Shown: positions 34,263 to 47,467 of the stretch, one piece after another | Layout of the letters: each line of letters opens with the position of its first letter | How positions within the stretch are numbered: the stretch's first letter is position 1 | Assembly (NCBI GenBank): GCA_022885665.1 | Contig: JAGQDJ010000060.1 | Coordinates: 1 to 64,000 of the forward strand | DNA from: Triops longicaudatus | Taxonomy: Eukaryota; Arthropoda; Branchiopoda; Notostraca; Triopsidae | DNA length: 64,000 nt | Direction: 5' to 3' | Position numbers and translations under genes: made by a program | Notes under the pieces: generated by a model | Seen by the model: only the letters and a program-made list of their open reading frames with translations | Told to the model about the DNA's origin: nothing | The model's database searches: none

Positions 34263-36334
34263 CACACAAGGGGTGGACAGTTCCGTTTCTAGGAAGTAGA
34301 GAACATTTACCCAGCAGTGAAAGTTTTATCCCCCCTGCAGCACACAATCGATGTAAACATTGTACTTAAGCGCTAAAAGTTCCCAGGAACGCCCCCTAAC
34401 GTGCAGCGCAATTAGGGGGCTGCTCGTTGATCTCGATTTTTCCGAGCCATCCGTGGTGAACGCTAACTTAGAAATGTGTAACAGAACAGTGATGTGTGGA
34501 GTCATCAGCTACACGCGAGTATTGGGCGGATGGGCACGAAGGCCTAAGATAATTAGGAGTTAGGAAAAACGGGCTGGGAGGCCACGTGGTGTGATAGGCA
34601 AACCAATACGATTTTCGTGGTGAAATTTTGATATAAATGCCCTTGAATCCTTTTTATGATTGAAGCTGTTGTAGAAAGTGGTAGGTTTTTAAATAGGTGC
34701 GAGGCAAACTTTAAACCATGTAGCATCGAATGGCATGCACGGAATGTTTGGGAAGTACAACGGTAGGTGTGGATCAGGTCGTCGGCAGTTTGTATTCGGA
34801 CTACCAAAAGATGTAAGACATTCTGATAACTAGAGCTCTTTGAACGATACAAGTGCATGGGAAAGGAAGTCAGGCTTACTATTAAATGCTGACGGTTGTC
34901 CTTAAGCTGGCTCGGAAAGAGTAGGTCGTATGCCAAATATAAGGTTCTAAGTTTTCACCGCACGGAGCGCCCCTTGCGACCTTTTTAATTTAGGCTATTC
35001 TGTATTTTTCATCTGTGTGTGGTCTGCGCGTTAGCGTTGTACTGTTATCAACAATTTTTTTAGGTCCTTGATGTCGTTGAAAACCGGCAACAGAATGTAG
35101 AAGGCAAAATATTCCCTCTCTAAAATCCTTTAGAAAGAAGTTTAGTCAACTACTGTACAGAAATTCGAAGATAACGATTACCAGGACTAGAACAAATCAT
35201 CCGCTGCGATGGCGTCGAGAACTTCACTTAAAAGTAATCTACTCAAAACCCTTCCAATAAGGCGACAACATTAGAATGTAGTAGGCATATGTGTTTAGGA
35301 GGTTCGACGAAGGGAACAACGTGAGGCCACATGAAGGCCAGAGTCGATAAAGTTGCCATTAACGGTAATGGAGCTGCGTGTGTACACTCCATTACAAGTT
35401 TGGCTCAAGTCAGTGATTAAGTCCAATCCTAGGTTTAGTTCTTTCTTGCAAGTGACGAATGATTTCAGGTTCGGAGAACGATAGAAACTTAACTTGCGTA
35501 GAACCATGCAAGTCAGTACTCAACCCACCCTTTCCTTTTAAGGAAAACATGCCTCAGGCAAGGGTGGCGAGTGGAAAGGGCATCGTCAGTAGAGCGTGAA
35601 GTCCGATTTCGCCAAACTGTCCGTTACACTGGTTTTTGGATGTCAATAGTCACATGAAGGGTGAGGGGTGTTAGCCGTGCAGATTTTTAGGGTGCTTGTA
35701 TACGAAAACTCTCTTTTTCACCCCAAGGGAAAGATTATTCTGACAAGGGGTTGGCTATACAAAAGCCCCCAAGGAGTCGCATTTGTGGAAAAGGGATGAC
35801 ATTCCATTGCTGCGATTAGGTAAACACAGATTTCGGAGGGTACAAGAGGGTACGTCCCCTAATTTGGTACAATTTTTACGTTTTAACGGTATTGGCTCTA
35901 GGAACATAATTCTGTGACTTTATTGCAATCGGGAAGGGTTGAATTAGGGTACTACGTTCTGCGTGAGGGCCCAAGCTCCATTGAGGGTTTTCTAGCTCGG
36001 TGCCCATGAGCTTTTTACGCGTTGGTGAATAGAAATATCTTTAGCAAAGTAGGTGCATAACGAACTCAGTTGGAAGCAAATGTAAGTACTAACTCAAGCT
36101 CAGTGCTCTGGCCCGTAGCCAGTCACGATTGACGCTAGAATCAATGCTGTCTGTTATTATTTCCTTATACAAGCTTAAGGACTACAGGAGGAGAAAATAT
36201 TGTCTAAAAAAAAGTGAATGAATGTGCTGCATCTATTTTTTTCTCTTTCACGTTTATGATGAAAACTCTTGCCAATTTTTCGTTATTCCATTTTTTCGTT
36301 TTCGGGTATAGTTTTTTCCTTTTTTTTTCGAGAT
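34263..36334. other. Gene-poor stretch
   Basis: No supported gene or recognisable repeat. A frame of 127 codons on the minus strand (34553-34936) has no known motif. Confidence 0.35.
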
Positions 36335-36480
36335 GCTCTGACGAAAGCTTCAGGGCACGGTAACGAAAAGCGTTCGTTGCACGGATTTTTCATTGGGGTT
36401 TGATTTGCAACCCTTCGGGGTTGCTTTGCCGCTAGCAAGTCTTAAAAGCTTGCCAGGAGGCTATCTTCAGCCCCTCTTAA
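36335..36480 (+). ncRNA. Cluster of hairpins, possible structured RNA
   Basis: Several adjacent short stems occur within about 145 bp: CTCTGA/TCAGGG near 36336-36355, AACG/CGTT near 36363-36374, GCAACCC-TTCG-GGGTTGC (36407-36424, a stable UUCG-type tetraloop), GCAAG/CTTGC near 36437-36455, and GGCT/AGCC near 36461-36474. The density and the tetraloop suggest RNA structure. No known RNA family is recognised and no promoter is identified, so chance remains quite possible. Confidence 0.2.
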
Positions 36481-39400
36481 CGACACCGAGTGTTTGTGGG
36501 TAATTCTCTCAACAACCCCTTGCAGAATGAGCCGTGAGCAACACATAAAAAAGCGACTTCCCTCCGTGCTTTCCCCCTTCTTCACCGAAAAAGCACATTG
36601 GGGAGCTATGGTCGAGTGATAGCGTTGGATTGAGATACAAGAGTTAAGGGGGATTCTTTATGTTTGACTTTTTTTTCTCCCTTCTCACCCTTCTTCGAAG
36701 AAAACCAAACTTTACGTAGGTCAACTTGCGTTGTAGCCTGAAGGGCTCAAAGCGAAGGGCAGAAGGGTGCCGATTTTTTTATTTTTATTTTTAGGGTCGA
36801 GATAGGACATCAGGTTCTTTTGTTCGCATGTAAATAATTTGGGAATTCTGTAAAAGCTTTTGAATGAAAGTGATCAGCGTATTCTGGACTTAGACGGTGC
36901 TTGAAGGGATAATTAAAAGGAAGGGGTATTAAAAGCGTATTGCTAAGCTAATGATGCCCTACTAACGATATCGAGATAGGGGTATCGACTGTCTTCTTGC
37001 TAAGGCAGGATTGCGTCCTCCCCGAGGGGGAAAAATTCTTTTGAAACGTTACAAGCTAATCAGACGCAAGTATCTACGCAAGAATACGTTACAGATGACG
37101 TTTTGGATGCAGGATAATCAGGGGCGAAAAGAGACGAGATTCTATGCGTTTGGAAAGCGTTAGACATTTGGAAAGCTTCCGGATTTTTCTTTGCATTTGC
37201 CTAATGAGACTTTGACTGTCGTAAATGAATCTTCAAAGGCTTTCGGAATCAGGATTCGATTCGGTCTTAACATTCCTGACCAACCCTAAGAATGAATTCC
37301 GTCGGTAGTCAATGCCACCTGGGTTTGCTAAGCCGATGTAGCGATAAATCAAGTGGACAAGCTTAAATTCGACAGGGGGAGTTATCTTAGGTGCTTAGAG
37401 ATGGCGCTGCGGGCGCCCTCACGTGTTTTCTCTTGGGCTTAGAGGGCTTACGAGCTTGAAATACCAAATATTGTTGTTTCAACCTTTTGTACGGCAGAGA
37501 CTATTTTTTCGCCGGTAAACATGAATTGGTAACATTAAGTATGAGAAGATGCAACGGATGGCTGTGTAATGCAAAGATAATTAAGGATTTCAAGTGCTAC
37601 AATCCCGAGGCACACGCTTTTTAGTATGTTTTTAAGGGCGTAGTGAGGTAATATGCTGTGTAACAATGCGCACAATACAACGCACTGGAAGGCTCTTTAT
37701 CTCGTCAGGTTTCAGGTGAATAAATAGGGAGGAATGAACGTGAAACAAAATGAAATTAAACATAAAAAGCCAGGTAAATTAGCCAACTTCGACTCCTTAC
37801 ATCAGCCTGGAAAATTTTCTTTTTGAATATAAATACATGTTTTGTGAAGGTATGTGTATCACGCCTCATCGTGAAACATCAATTTATTATAATGGCTTTA
37901 CGACGGCTTTTGAGGTTAAGCTCTGCTCTTCAATTCTATAACCTTTGTGATTTTCTTTAGGCTAATCTTTATCCTTTCCCTAAAATTGCCAAATTGGAAT
38001 TGGTTAGAAAGTTTTAAGTACCGGCTGGTTACTTCCCGGAAGTACCCTCCAGTACCGGTCCTCTTTTATGGACTACCGTTGTAGCAACTTTATACCGTCT
38101 CGTCTTCTGTCATGGCAACAACTTTGGGGCCAAACTCAACCGATGAAAGATAAAGGTCACCTGCCTGGCAAAGGCAAAGGCCGGGAAGGGTTAATAGGGC
38201 TTTTGAAGAAAGGGTTCGTAATTATGTAAGGGATAAGAACAGGGACAGTACTGGGGAAGGTGGAACTTTAACAAGGGGAGAAAAGAGGAGTTTTGCCTTG
38301 GAAGTTTGAGTGTGTTCAACTTGGGTGTATTGTTGTCAAGACTCTCGGCAGGACCAAGGCGGGGTACAGGAAGCCTCTTGACAATTACTGGCCGACGTCA
38401 GCTCTGTTTTGTGTCTCCGTATCTCCCTGCGTGTGTATTTGTTCTCCCCACCCAGTGTTATTTGTCTGTTGTGTATTCTGAGTAATCTGCCTTTTCAAGT
38501 AAAAAAAAAAAGAAGAGGCATGAAAACCAGAGACTTTGAAGCTTCCCTTACCCAGGTAAAGGTTCGGTTATTAGGATCTCTTGAGCCAAAGGGGTTTTTG
38601 ATGGGAGGGGTAAAGATTCGCTTCTTCGCAAACACAAATGAAAAGGCTTTTCTCCTTTGAAAATGAGGTTTTTTTTTAAATTCAGATGCCTCTCTTAAGG
38701 AGTTTTTTGCCGGATCTTCTACAAAATGTCTTTGTTCGCAGAAAGAAACGTTGGTGTCTGCTCTTTCTCTTGTAACGTGACCGCTTTTTCTCTCCGTTTT
38801 TTAAGATTTTTTTTTAAAAAACTTCTTTCGTGTAAGGAGAGTAACGTTGTTCACTTATTATCTTGCATAACGAAAGTATTTTTGTAAACGGAGCCAACGC
38901 TAGGAAATTAATCACCGTTGGAGATAAAAGAACAAAAATGTATTAAAAATTAAAATCGTGCACTCGTCACAAAAGCAGACATAGTACTGGCAAAAAGTGA
39001 GACAGGAAGTTTCACAGAAGCTTAAAGCGGTTAGTTGCTTGGCAAAGAGGATTTCGCCCTCATTGAGTTTCATTACCGGTACTTGAAGTGCTAAGCCTGG
39101 CAAGAAATATGCAGAAATGCTGGCAACGACGCAAAGCGGGAATGCTGCATGTGTGTGGGTTTCGAAGAATGCAGTAATGACAGTTGAGGAAACTTGTCAG
39201 CAAGGAATTATTTCCCTATTTCGCAAGGAGTTTACGAAGCTAATTATTGCAGCAATAAGGCAGAAATTGTCGGCAATTAACACTGTGGCCAATGCTGCAA
39301 ATTTTGTGGGATTTCCTGCTTACGAGTCTAAAACCCTTTGGAGAATTGCCATAAAACAAATTATCAGTTGTACTGCACGTAAGTATGATATTTTTCAAAC

Positions 39401-42400
39401 TGACACAGAAGTGTGGTCTTAGGTAATTTTTACTGCTTAAAGTAATTAGTTACTTTTAAAGAAGTCAGCTTCACTAAAACGTGGTGAGAGTAAAAGAGAC
39501 TTTTTTCTTTGCAGAAGTAAATCAACCAGTGCATTTCTTGCCGGTACCGGAACTTGGCAAGTACTGCCGTTATAGCCCGGCATGTAACTACCGGAAACGA
39601 GCAACATGTGACAAACAAAACGTATGTGTCCACCCTGCCACAATCTCACACTTAATTTACCAAATACTCTTTCTGAACACCCAGGTTTCTGCAGCAATCG
39701 AGTACCATATATCTCGTTAGTTAATCTACCTCTCATCCTCTTCTCCCCTTTGCAGACACCTACCGTACTGTACTAATCCGTACCAAGTACTCTCCCTTCA
39801 CAATATCCTACCATTTTCTCCCCTTCCTACCTCATCCTTACTCCGTGCAGCAATACGCTGCTAGTACCAATCACGTTTCTATATATTGCTCAATCTCGTT
39901 ACTAGGTTAACTACCCGCACCCATCCACCCCCTAATCCCTCGAAAAAAGGGGTAAAAATGAAAAATGAGCCTTCGAAAGCAATTTGGCGCCTTGTTAACG
40001 TTCCAAAAATCACGCCCCCTTGTGGCAAATGCGAGTTTTTACGATCCTTGATATATCCTAGGGTAAAAACTATCTCTTAACAAAGGTAGAATTCGTTACA
40101 ACGAACCCGTTTATAACAGTAAGGGTGCACGAAAAGCGCCTATTACAACGAACTTCTGTTACAGTGAATAATTTTGTTGCCAGGACATCCCTCATAACAA
40201 GATTTTTATGTTTAATAAATAAGATGTTTAAAAAATAAATAAGTTGTTTAAAAATAAGAAGTAAATATTGTTTTTCATTTTTTAGAGAATGTTTTAACTA
40301 TAGTTCCAGCTTTGTCTATTCGTGTATCTTTTTCTGAAAAGCGAGCAGTATATACAATGCGTATGATTTTCCATTCCTTTTCTTCATTACATGTAAATTT
40401 TTTGCCAGTTCGTAACTGGTCAATATGTTTTAAGCTTTTCGTTATCATAAATGTTATTTATTTAACGCAGAAATTTTCAGAAAACATTAATTCAAAAGCA
40501 AGCCTAATGTTAAACAAACAAATAATCGGCAGTAATGTCACTTCTTGAGGAGACGTTTTGTCCGCTTCGGCTTCAAACCTGCAGCATACACATGTTTGAT
40601 CATTTCTGAAGAAATTTCTCAAATTCTAGTACGCTATTATTGACCTTAAAGCTATTAGGTTATGCTTAGCAGTAATAAATCTAAAGTTTCTTATTACATG
40701 ATTAAAAAAATTAATTCACTTATCTTACTCAATCTACATTAATTCTTCAGTCTTCTGTACTTCATAATTCCTACTTTTGCATTTTTACTCGAATTTCTGC
40801 TATTTCTGCAGGAATTCCAATGACCGAAGGAAAAATTATTAACAAAAACAAACTTTCAGTTACAGCCACTATACACTTTTGTTTTAAGAATAATAGCTGT
40901 TTTAGGAAATTTTCACACTCAGATTACTGCGCCTTTCTGCAGAAGATTTTTATAAACTAAGGAATTATTTCTCACTGAAAGCAAGAAATCTGTTATTGCA
41001 AGTACGAAGTCTCTTTAGTTTAAAAAATAATATTTATTCTTATCGGTTGAAAAAATGCGCAATCCAATTTCTGCTCAATTCTGCAGCATTTCTTAAAACT
41101 TGGAGATACTGCCACTAAGGACTAGTGGTAAGCTATTACCACACACTACTTTCTTGCTTTAAAAATTAACTTCATTACAAGTTGTAGAAAATGTCTTTAA
41201 TTCGAATTTCGGCTCATTCTGCAAAAATTCACAAAATGCCTAAAGCTGATAACAATCCTTAAACCTAGTAAGCCATATCAAGCAACACTACGTGATATAT
41301 TTTCAATTCTGCTCCCAACCTTCATATACTTGGAATACGTGCAATTTCTTAACTAATTTTTACAAGAAAACAAACAAAACTGTCAAAAGCCTAAAAGCTA
41401 CTTTAAACCCTCCCACTCTTGGAGCGAAGAGAAAAATAAATGAGTTGAAGAGACTTCCTCTGATTTTTACTGCTGACGTTTCTTAATGGAAAATCCATAC
41501 CCCTTGCTATCAATTTCGGGTTGGAAGAAGAGGGGCGATAGGGGTTGAGAGGACGTAACGTTACGCTGCTCAGTATTTAACGTTAGTTTGAAAAAAAAAA
41601 GTTTTTCCCTCGGGAGTACGGTGATTGGGCTGATAGTCTGACAACGAGGCTGTTTGTTAAGACAAACATGTGAAAACTTTCCAAAAACTACCACCGAAAC
41701 CCACTTGGACGTACTTCCAAGTTCATTAGAGCACGGTTTCGCTCGACGTACTTGCACGTACCGGTCAGTATACCACCCCTGAGGACTTGTAACTCCAAAA
41801 TCCAACTATTTTAGAAAATAAATAAATAACATAAGAAAAAATATTTTTTCCGAGTTTACAATGGTTACAAGGAAATTGAAGAGCGATAATCGGAAACAAT
41901 GTAAAAAAATGTAGGAAAATAAAAAAGGAAGAAGTGAGAGAAAAAAATACTAAAATTAAGTTTGGCTGATGTCGTTTCCTTGGCCAATGGAAAATACGTT
42001 CGGGTGTTTTAGGACGAGAAAGAGAGAGAAAAACAGAAAGACCAAGTGAAGCTGATGAAGAAGATGGCTTTCGTTCAGGAGCTTTGGCACGCTTACATCG
42101 TTATCATTTTCTATCAACTCATTGCTTTTTCGTGGTGAAGGGGTAGGGGAGGCAGTAGAAGGAGAACGTGGGGAGGAAGAAGATAGGCCACTGAAAAATA
42201 GGATGGAAGAGAAGACGCCAACCACGTTATTACACGTGAACTCGCGGTACTAATTTTGGTTGATTTTTTTCTCGTTATTTTTCGTTGAGAAAAGGGTTGG
42301 AAGAGATTGTCACTATGTTTTGGGGGGTAAAAATAGGTTAACGACATTAGTCAAATTACCAATTAAGTTTCAACAACAAAACTGGCAAGCGTAAACGTTG

Positions 42401-45400
42401 ACTCGCTGGCTGACTGGCTTTTACAATCGAATTACCAGCTTAAACTCATCAAGGATGCTAACTGTACAGTAGCTTGGGCAGGAATGTGGAAGCTAGAGAT
42501 GTAAGAGAGAGTTTGGAGAGAGCTTGACGAAAGGAAGTCCTGAAAGAGTGCTAGAAATTTTTTCCGGGAATTTTCGATACTAAGTTAAGGCCAGGGAAAC
42601 GTTTTTCTGTGTAAGAATTTTTGCGTTGAGAGAATTTGTTTTTCTTGAAAATAGTTTAGCTCAGGTAATTTAAGTTTAAAATTACTTAGTAGTTTTCTGA
42701 AGAAATTTTACAGTTTTTGAAAGCAATACACTAGCATAAAGCTGCTGAAGATTGAAGAAATGCTAGAAATCGCTAAATTCGTTGCTGTGGAATTCTTCGA
42801 AGCAAATGAATGAAGCTAAATTTATTTTCTACTCATTAGCTTAATAGTTTTATGGGAATTTCACCAAATTTTCAAAAAAGAAATGTATGGGCCAAAAATG
42901 GAAGAATTTGGAAAAAATACTGGAAATGGCTAGCTGTGAGGTTCAATTGAAGTTCTTTGAGGCTCTCGAAGCTTTATTTACCTTTGTAGGAACTGCTGAC
43001 AAGGGTACACACGGCTTCCAATATCGCGTGAGCGACACAGCTTAAGACACACGATTAAGAAGAAATAAAACTGCCATGAGCTAAACGGTTCTACTACGAC
43101 GAAATTGCAGAGTTGATGTTGTGCCGTTTAGTTTTTAGTATAAAGTAATAAGAAAACGTGATTGCGTCCCAAAAGATCCAGCTCGTAGAATTCGACGGTT
43201 TGCTGAAAATTAACGGGAAATTAAATGAAGAAATGTTGGCGATTTGTAGTAATGTTTAAAGCTGGCATAAATTCGCCCAAACGATGGGCGTTATTAGCCG
43301 TTGCTTTAGGATTTCTGAATCATGACAGTTTTGGTAACAAATCGTGACAATTGTGACCAGTCTTGACCTAATACATTTCATACTTCATTAGCAAAAACAT
43401 ATTGCTTAATTATTACTAGCTGAAACTCGTAAAGGAGTTTTACTACGCTTTTACTACTTTGCAACGGTGCAGCAATTTTTATATTAAGCTTAATGGAAGA
43501 AAAGACACTATGGTCCTTATTCTTAGACACATTAACAAAACTAATGCAGAAATAATGGGCCGTTATTACTTTCGAATATTCTTAGGCGCGAAAATCATAT
43601 TTCTTCACTAGTGTTACGCTCTTTAAAATAATTATATCCATGAGAGAAAATTTCAAAGTAATTACTGCAAGAAATGTAAAAAATCGGGACAATCAAGCTT
43701 TGCAGAGATATGCAGTAATTTCGAGGTTTAGTATCAATTTCTTCTGATTTCTTACAGCCTCGCAAAGTTCCGAGCGCAAGAAAGACATTTGTGACCCAGT
43801 GTAGGCCTACCAAAGTAGATAATTTATTTCTTTAAACTATTTCTTAACTGGATTACAAAATAGTAATGCTTCTATTTTGAAATATCAATAAAATTTAGAT
43901 TTTTGGATTTAATTTGAGTTTCACAACAGATGTAAATATTATTTGTTTTCGCGCACTTCAAAATGGAGAAATAAAAAACTATCTTGCAAAAATAAAAAAT
44001 TGTGGGTAACAGAAATGCTGGTATCATTATTCTGCATTTTTAATTTCGCTAACCACAAATCTTTAATTTTTAAGAACACTTATCTTGTACGAAAATAGTT
44101 TTGAAACCAAGATTAAGACTTGCCTTACTTGACGTATTTCTCGTGCCGAAACGGCATATGGAAAATAGTTCAATAAATTAAATGATAATATATTTCTAAA
44201 ATTGCTGCACGAAAGTGGCAGAAGTATGAACTGAAATTTAAGTTTGCTTGAAAAATAACCACCACTGCTATATCTAAGCGTAGTTCTTAAAAAAAACTCG
44301 TAGACGGTACTATTGCATTGCGGCGGTATTGTTGCGTTAAAATGAACTAGTAGTTCAAATAGAAATGCCATTTCTGTTTTATTTCTTCGTACAACTTACC
44401 AGGTTACCCACCGTCACTTGTCGTCGTAAAGCGTGTCCCAAAACCCAATTGTGTCAAACTCACCCCAGCTTTCTTTCTTAAAACTTTTTATCGCTCACTT
44501 GGGCCTTTTCAAAATTCCCCGTGAGATATGTATTACTGCGACGTGACATTTCTTTCCAAATTTTTTCACAATCTGTAGATTCCTTTACCCTTTCTTACAT
44601 GAATAGTCCGTTTTATCTTCATAATATGATCATTTCTCCTGTTTTCTCAGCAATATTGATATAAATGTAGCAACGAGACCACGAGGGTGTTATTTCTTCG
44701 AAAATAATGGTCACAAAAGACCGTTTCGTAGGGTTAGCAAGCGAATAAGTTTCTATCTATTGGGCAGGCATATTTCTAAGTGATGAGAACAGAAACCACC
44801 GAAAAGCTGCGGCGATATCATTTCTGGCCCAGATTTTTTTCCCCATTTTTCGGGTCAGTAATGGAACTACGTTCAGTTCATGGTACAGGACTACTGCTGC
44901 CTACCCTACCCCCTCTTCCGAAACATTAACTTGGTGATGGGTGGAACTTACCCTTGTCGTTCGTGCTTCCTCCGGGGGTTGAAGATTTCTTCGCCCTTTT
45001 ACAAGTACGAGAAGCAGCAGAAATTCCGATGAAGGGTAAAAGTGGAGCAGATCCACCACCGAGAAAAATGTTGGGGATAAAAGTGGGTTGTAAGCCAAAG
45101 TTAGGGGTTTGCCTATTGATTAGTCCTTGCAGGCTTGGCTCATTTCTTGTCTTGGCACTCGAACAACACTTGGCAAATGGCGTTGATGAGCTAAAGTTGC
45201 AAATTTCGGAGGTTAGTTTTTCCTTCGGCGTAAAAAGAACCCGGCCCCACGCAATGATAAACGAGCAGTGATCCGCGACCGATTGCGGGTAAACCCACCG
45301 TTAAAATGCTCATTTACATACGTTTCAGTCCAGCTCTTATCATTCTCCCGCGCCCTTCGGGCAACAAACTATGTAAGAGGCTTAGGGAACGCGATTCACA

Positions 45401-45560
45401 AGGCATCAGCCCACCAAAATATCACCAACACCGTGAACCCGACCGTTCAGAAATCTCAAAAATTTTTATCCAATCATCAACTTTGTTAAATTCACCAATC
45501 CAACACGTTTCTTCTGAATGGAACTACTTCTGACGATAAATTCGCAGCAGAGGTGAAAAT
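36481..45560. other. Gene-poor stretch with dispersed short words
   Basis: No supported gene. The words ATTTCTGC/GCAGAAAT and AGTACTGG/CCAGTACT recur many times between about 38 and 45.6 kb, for example 39111, 39261, 40797-40810, 40935, 41068 and 43546. A pogo-type fragment with GTTACAACGAAC words lies near 40085-40200. Several C-rich runs with CAC/CCT words occur near 39740-39930. Confidence 0.4.
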
Positions 45561-45567
45561 TCGGAAA

Positions 45568-45825
45568 AACTGAAGTACTGGGAAAGTATTACTTCGAGTA
45601 CTGGGAGGATATTTCTTCCAGTACAAAAGTTCCAGATACGTAGAAATGCGCGTTTAATATTTTTGGGAGTACTGGTATGGTATGTCTTCAAGTACTTCTT
45701 ACTGGAGTTTCTACCAGCACTTGCGAGGTCTTTCTTCGTGTATTGTCAATGTATTTCTTCGATTACTGGACAAAAATTTCTTCAGATACCAACAAGGTAT
45801 TTCTTCCAGCATTGGATAATTCACG
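45568..45825 (+). repeat. Degenerate array: TTTCTTC next to AGTACTGG
   Basis: About eight diverged units combine an ATTTCTTC word with an AGTACTGG word: TTACTTCGAGTACTGGGAG near 45588, ATATTTCTTCCAGTAC near 45609, TGTCTTCAAGTACTTC near 45682, ATTTCTTCGATTACTGG near 45754, ATTTCTTCAGATACC near 45776 and ATTTCTTCCAGCATTGG near 45799. Spacing is about 20-70 bp. The same two words occur scattered over the preceding 15 kb. Confidence 0.55.
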
Positions 45826-46199
45826 CATAGATAGAGGAAAAAAATTGAATGAATAGTGATTTCGGTGAATGATTGAAATTGGATTAACGAAGAAATTGTT
45901 AAATACTGTTCGACACAAAGTGGTAAGAGGTGAATTCGGTGATAGGTTTGTTATATGGTGAACTAGGTTAAAGAATTCCTTTGGCACACGGAATAGATTA
46001 GTTCAAGAGTCGCGAGGAAGTGTGTGTAAGAACTTGGTGATCGGCCCGGCTCTTAAGGGCAACTGAAAGTCTAGAATAAAACGTCCGTGGCCGATTGCAG
46101 TACTCGTCATGGTAAGAAGAGTCCACCGCGTCTCTTCTCCCGCTCTCACTCTCTCTGTGCCACTCTCTTGCTCGCTCTTTCCCTTTGCCATGCTTGATT

Positions 46200-46260
46200 C
46201 AACACTCCGCGCCTAAAAACCATGACGTAACGCATGCGTCGCGCGCGAGGGAGCAAATTT
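46200..46260. promoter_or_regulatory. CpG-dense promoter-like patch
   Basis: Contains TGACGTAA (46223-46230) and CGCATGCGTCGCGCGCG (46231-46247), a striking cluster of CpG in otherwise AT-rich DNA. On the minus side it is followed by an ATG in good context at 46191-46189 (MAKGKSEQESGTERVRAGEE, with GTGAGA donor-like sequence after residue 14). On the plus side upstream sequence carries ATG followed by GTAAGA near 46108. Either could be a first exon, but neither is confirmed. Confidence 0.25.
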
Positions 46261-46665
46261 TGTACATAGTGCATTGGTGTTATAAAGGCATGGTCAAAGC
46301 TTACGCAATAAGATGTGGTAAGAGACTGCTATTTGAGAAATTCTAAATTTATGGAGGTATAAAGGAAATATTTTTTTTAAAAAATTTGATAATTGTAACG
46401 TGCCAGCGAAGGTGTTCGTAGAGTAGGTTTAAATCACGGTCGTGAACTCAAGCGAGTAAACAATGGAGTTGTATCGAACCCTTTTAAAAGCACCGGTTGA
46501 ATGAAAGGTTTTATAAGCGTCTGATGTAACAAACTTCGGCTATACTGAATATTTTGTTCTCTTGGTATTCGTTTTAAGGAATTTTACTATTTTTAAAAAT
46601 AAATTTTCGTGATATAGTATTCATTGTTTTTTAGACGTCGGAAAGTTAAGCAATAGTGCATACAG

Positions 46666-46891
46666 TATAGTAAAATCTCACAACGAACCATGTTGGAAAG
46701 AATCGTAGGCAGTAGACGGGTTGTAATATGCCAAGTTATTTAGCTAAATAAAATAACAAAAAACAAGTTATGTAGCTAAATAAAATAATAATAAATATAT
46801 AACAAAGTGCGTCTGACTGAAATTCCTTCTGATATAACAAACAGACGCTTTCCTGTTCCGAGGACCTTCGTTATAACGAGATTTTACTATA
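46666..46891. mobile_element. pogo/Tc1-type MITE, about 226 bp
   Basis: Perfect 14-bp inverted ends TATAGTAAAATCTC (46666-46679) and GAGATTTTACTATA (46878-46891), including the presumed TA target site. Inside the ends are ACAACGAAC and CTTCGTTATAACGAG, the CGTTATAACGA signature of pogo/Tigger-like termini. The interior has AGCTAAATAAAATAA twice, near 46741 and 46773. No transposase is present. Confidence 0.75.
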
Positions 46892-47026
46892 TTATACAAT
46901 AAAAAATGTAAAAATAAATAAAAAATATAAATAGTATACAGTTGGGTCTTGTTATAACCGTAATAGTCGATTATATACCAGCCTTAATGGACAATTTGTA
47001 AGGCCCGAAGAGAAGTAAGTGTATAG

Positions 47027-47099
47027 TACAATAAAATTTCTGATGTAACGAACATTTTACTACTCACAGTAAGTTCGTTATAACGGGAATTTTACTGTA
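47027..47099. repeat. 73-bp inverted pair of pogo-type termini
   Basis: Two 27-bp arms (47027-47053 and 47073-47099) are inverted copies with 22 of 27 matches. They carry TAACGAAC on one side and GTTCGTTATAACGGG on the other, separated by only 19 bp. This is a minimal terminal-to-terminal remnant of the same family as the neighbouring MITEs. Confidence 0.7.
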
Positions 47100-47303
47100 T
47101 TAAAAATACTGAATATTATTACAGAATTCAATTATAACGGAGTCTTTGTAACGAACTGTCAGCTATTATGTTGTAACATCCCGAATTTTCTCACACTACA
47201 GAATGATTCTGATAAGGAAACATCGAATTTACCTAATAGTTATTCAGTACCCGGTAAGTTCGTTCTATCTAGATCACTCAATTCCAAACTACGAGTTATA
47301 TTA

Positions 47304-47467
47304 CAGTCGAATGTCGATATGACGAATCGTCCAAGCTCTTGGAGATAAGCGATTACGGTATATCCAAAATTTCGTAATATCACGGTCTTTTTTTCTACAT
47401 TTTCATAACTTGGTACCTTAAAAACTGTCTGCAGTAGCCAACAGTTCGTTACAATTAGAGTCTACTG
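47304..47467. mobile_element. pogo/Tc1-type MITE, 164 bp, TSD TA
   Basis: TA flanks both sides (47302-47303, 47468-47469). Left end CAGTCGAATGTCGATATGAC and right end, reverse complemented, CAGTAGACTCTAATTGTAAC share CAGT-GA-T-T and the following TGACGAA/TAACGAA words. It has no coding capacity. Confidence 0.65.

Noticed and set aside
36607..36624. tRNA-like A box (TATGGTCGAGTGATAGCG)
   Set aside because: No B box at the proper distance and no cloverleaf or acceptor stem can be formed.
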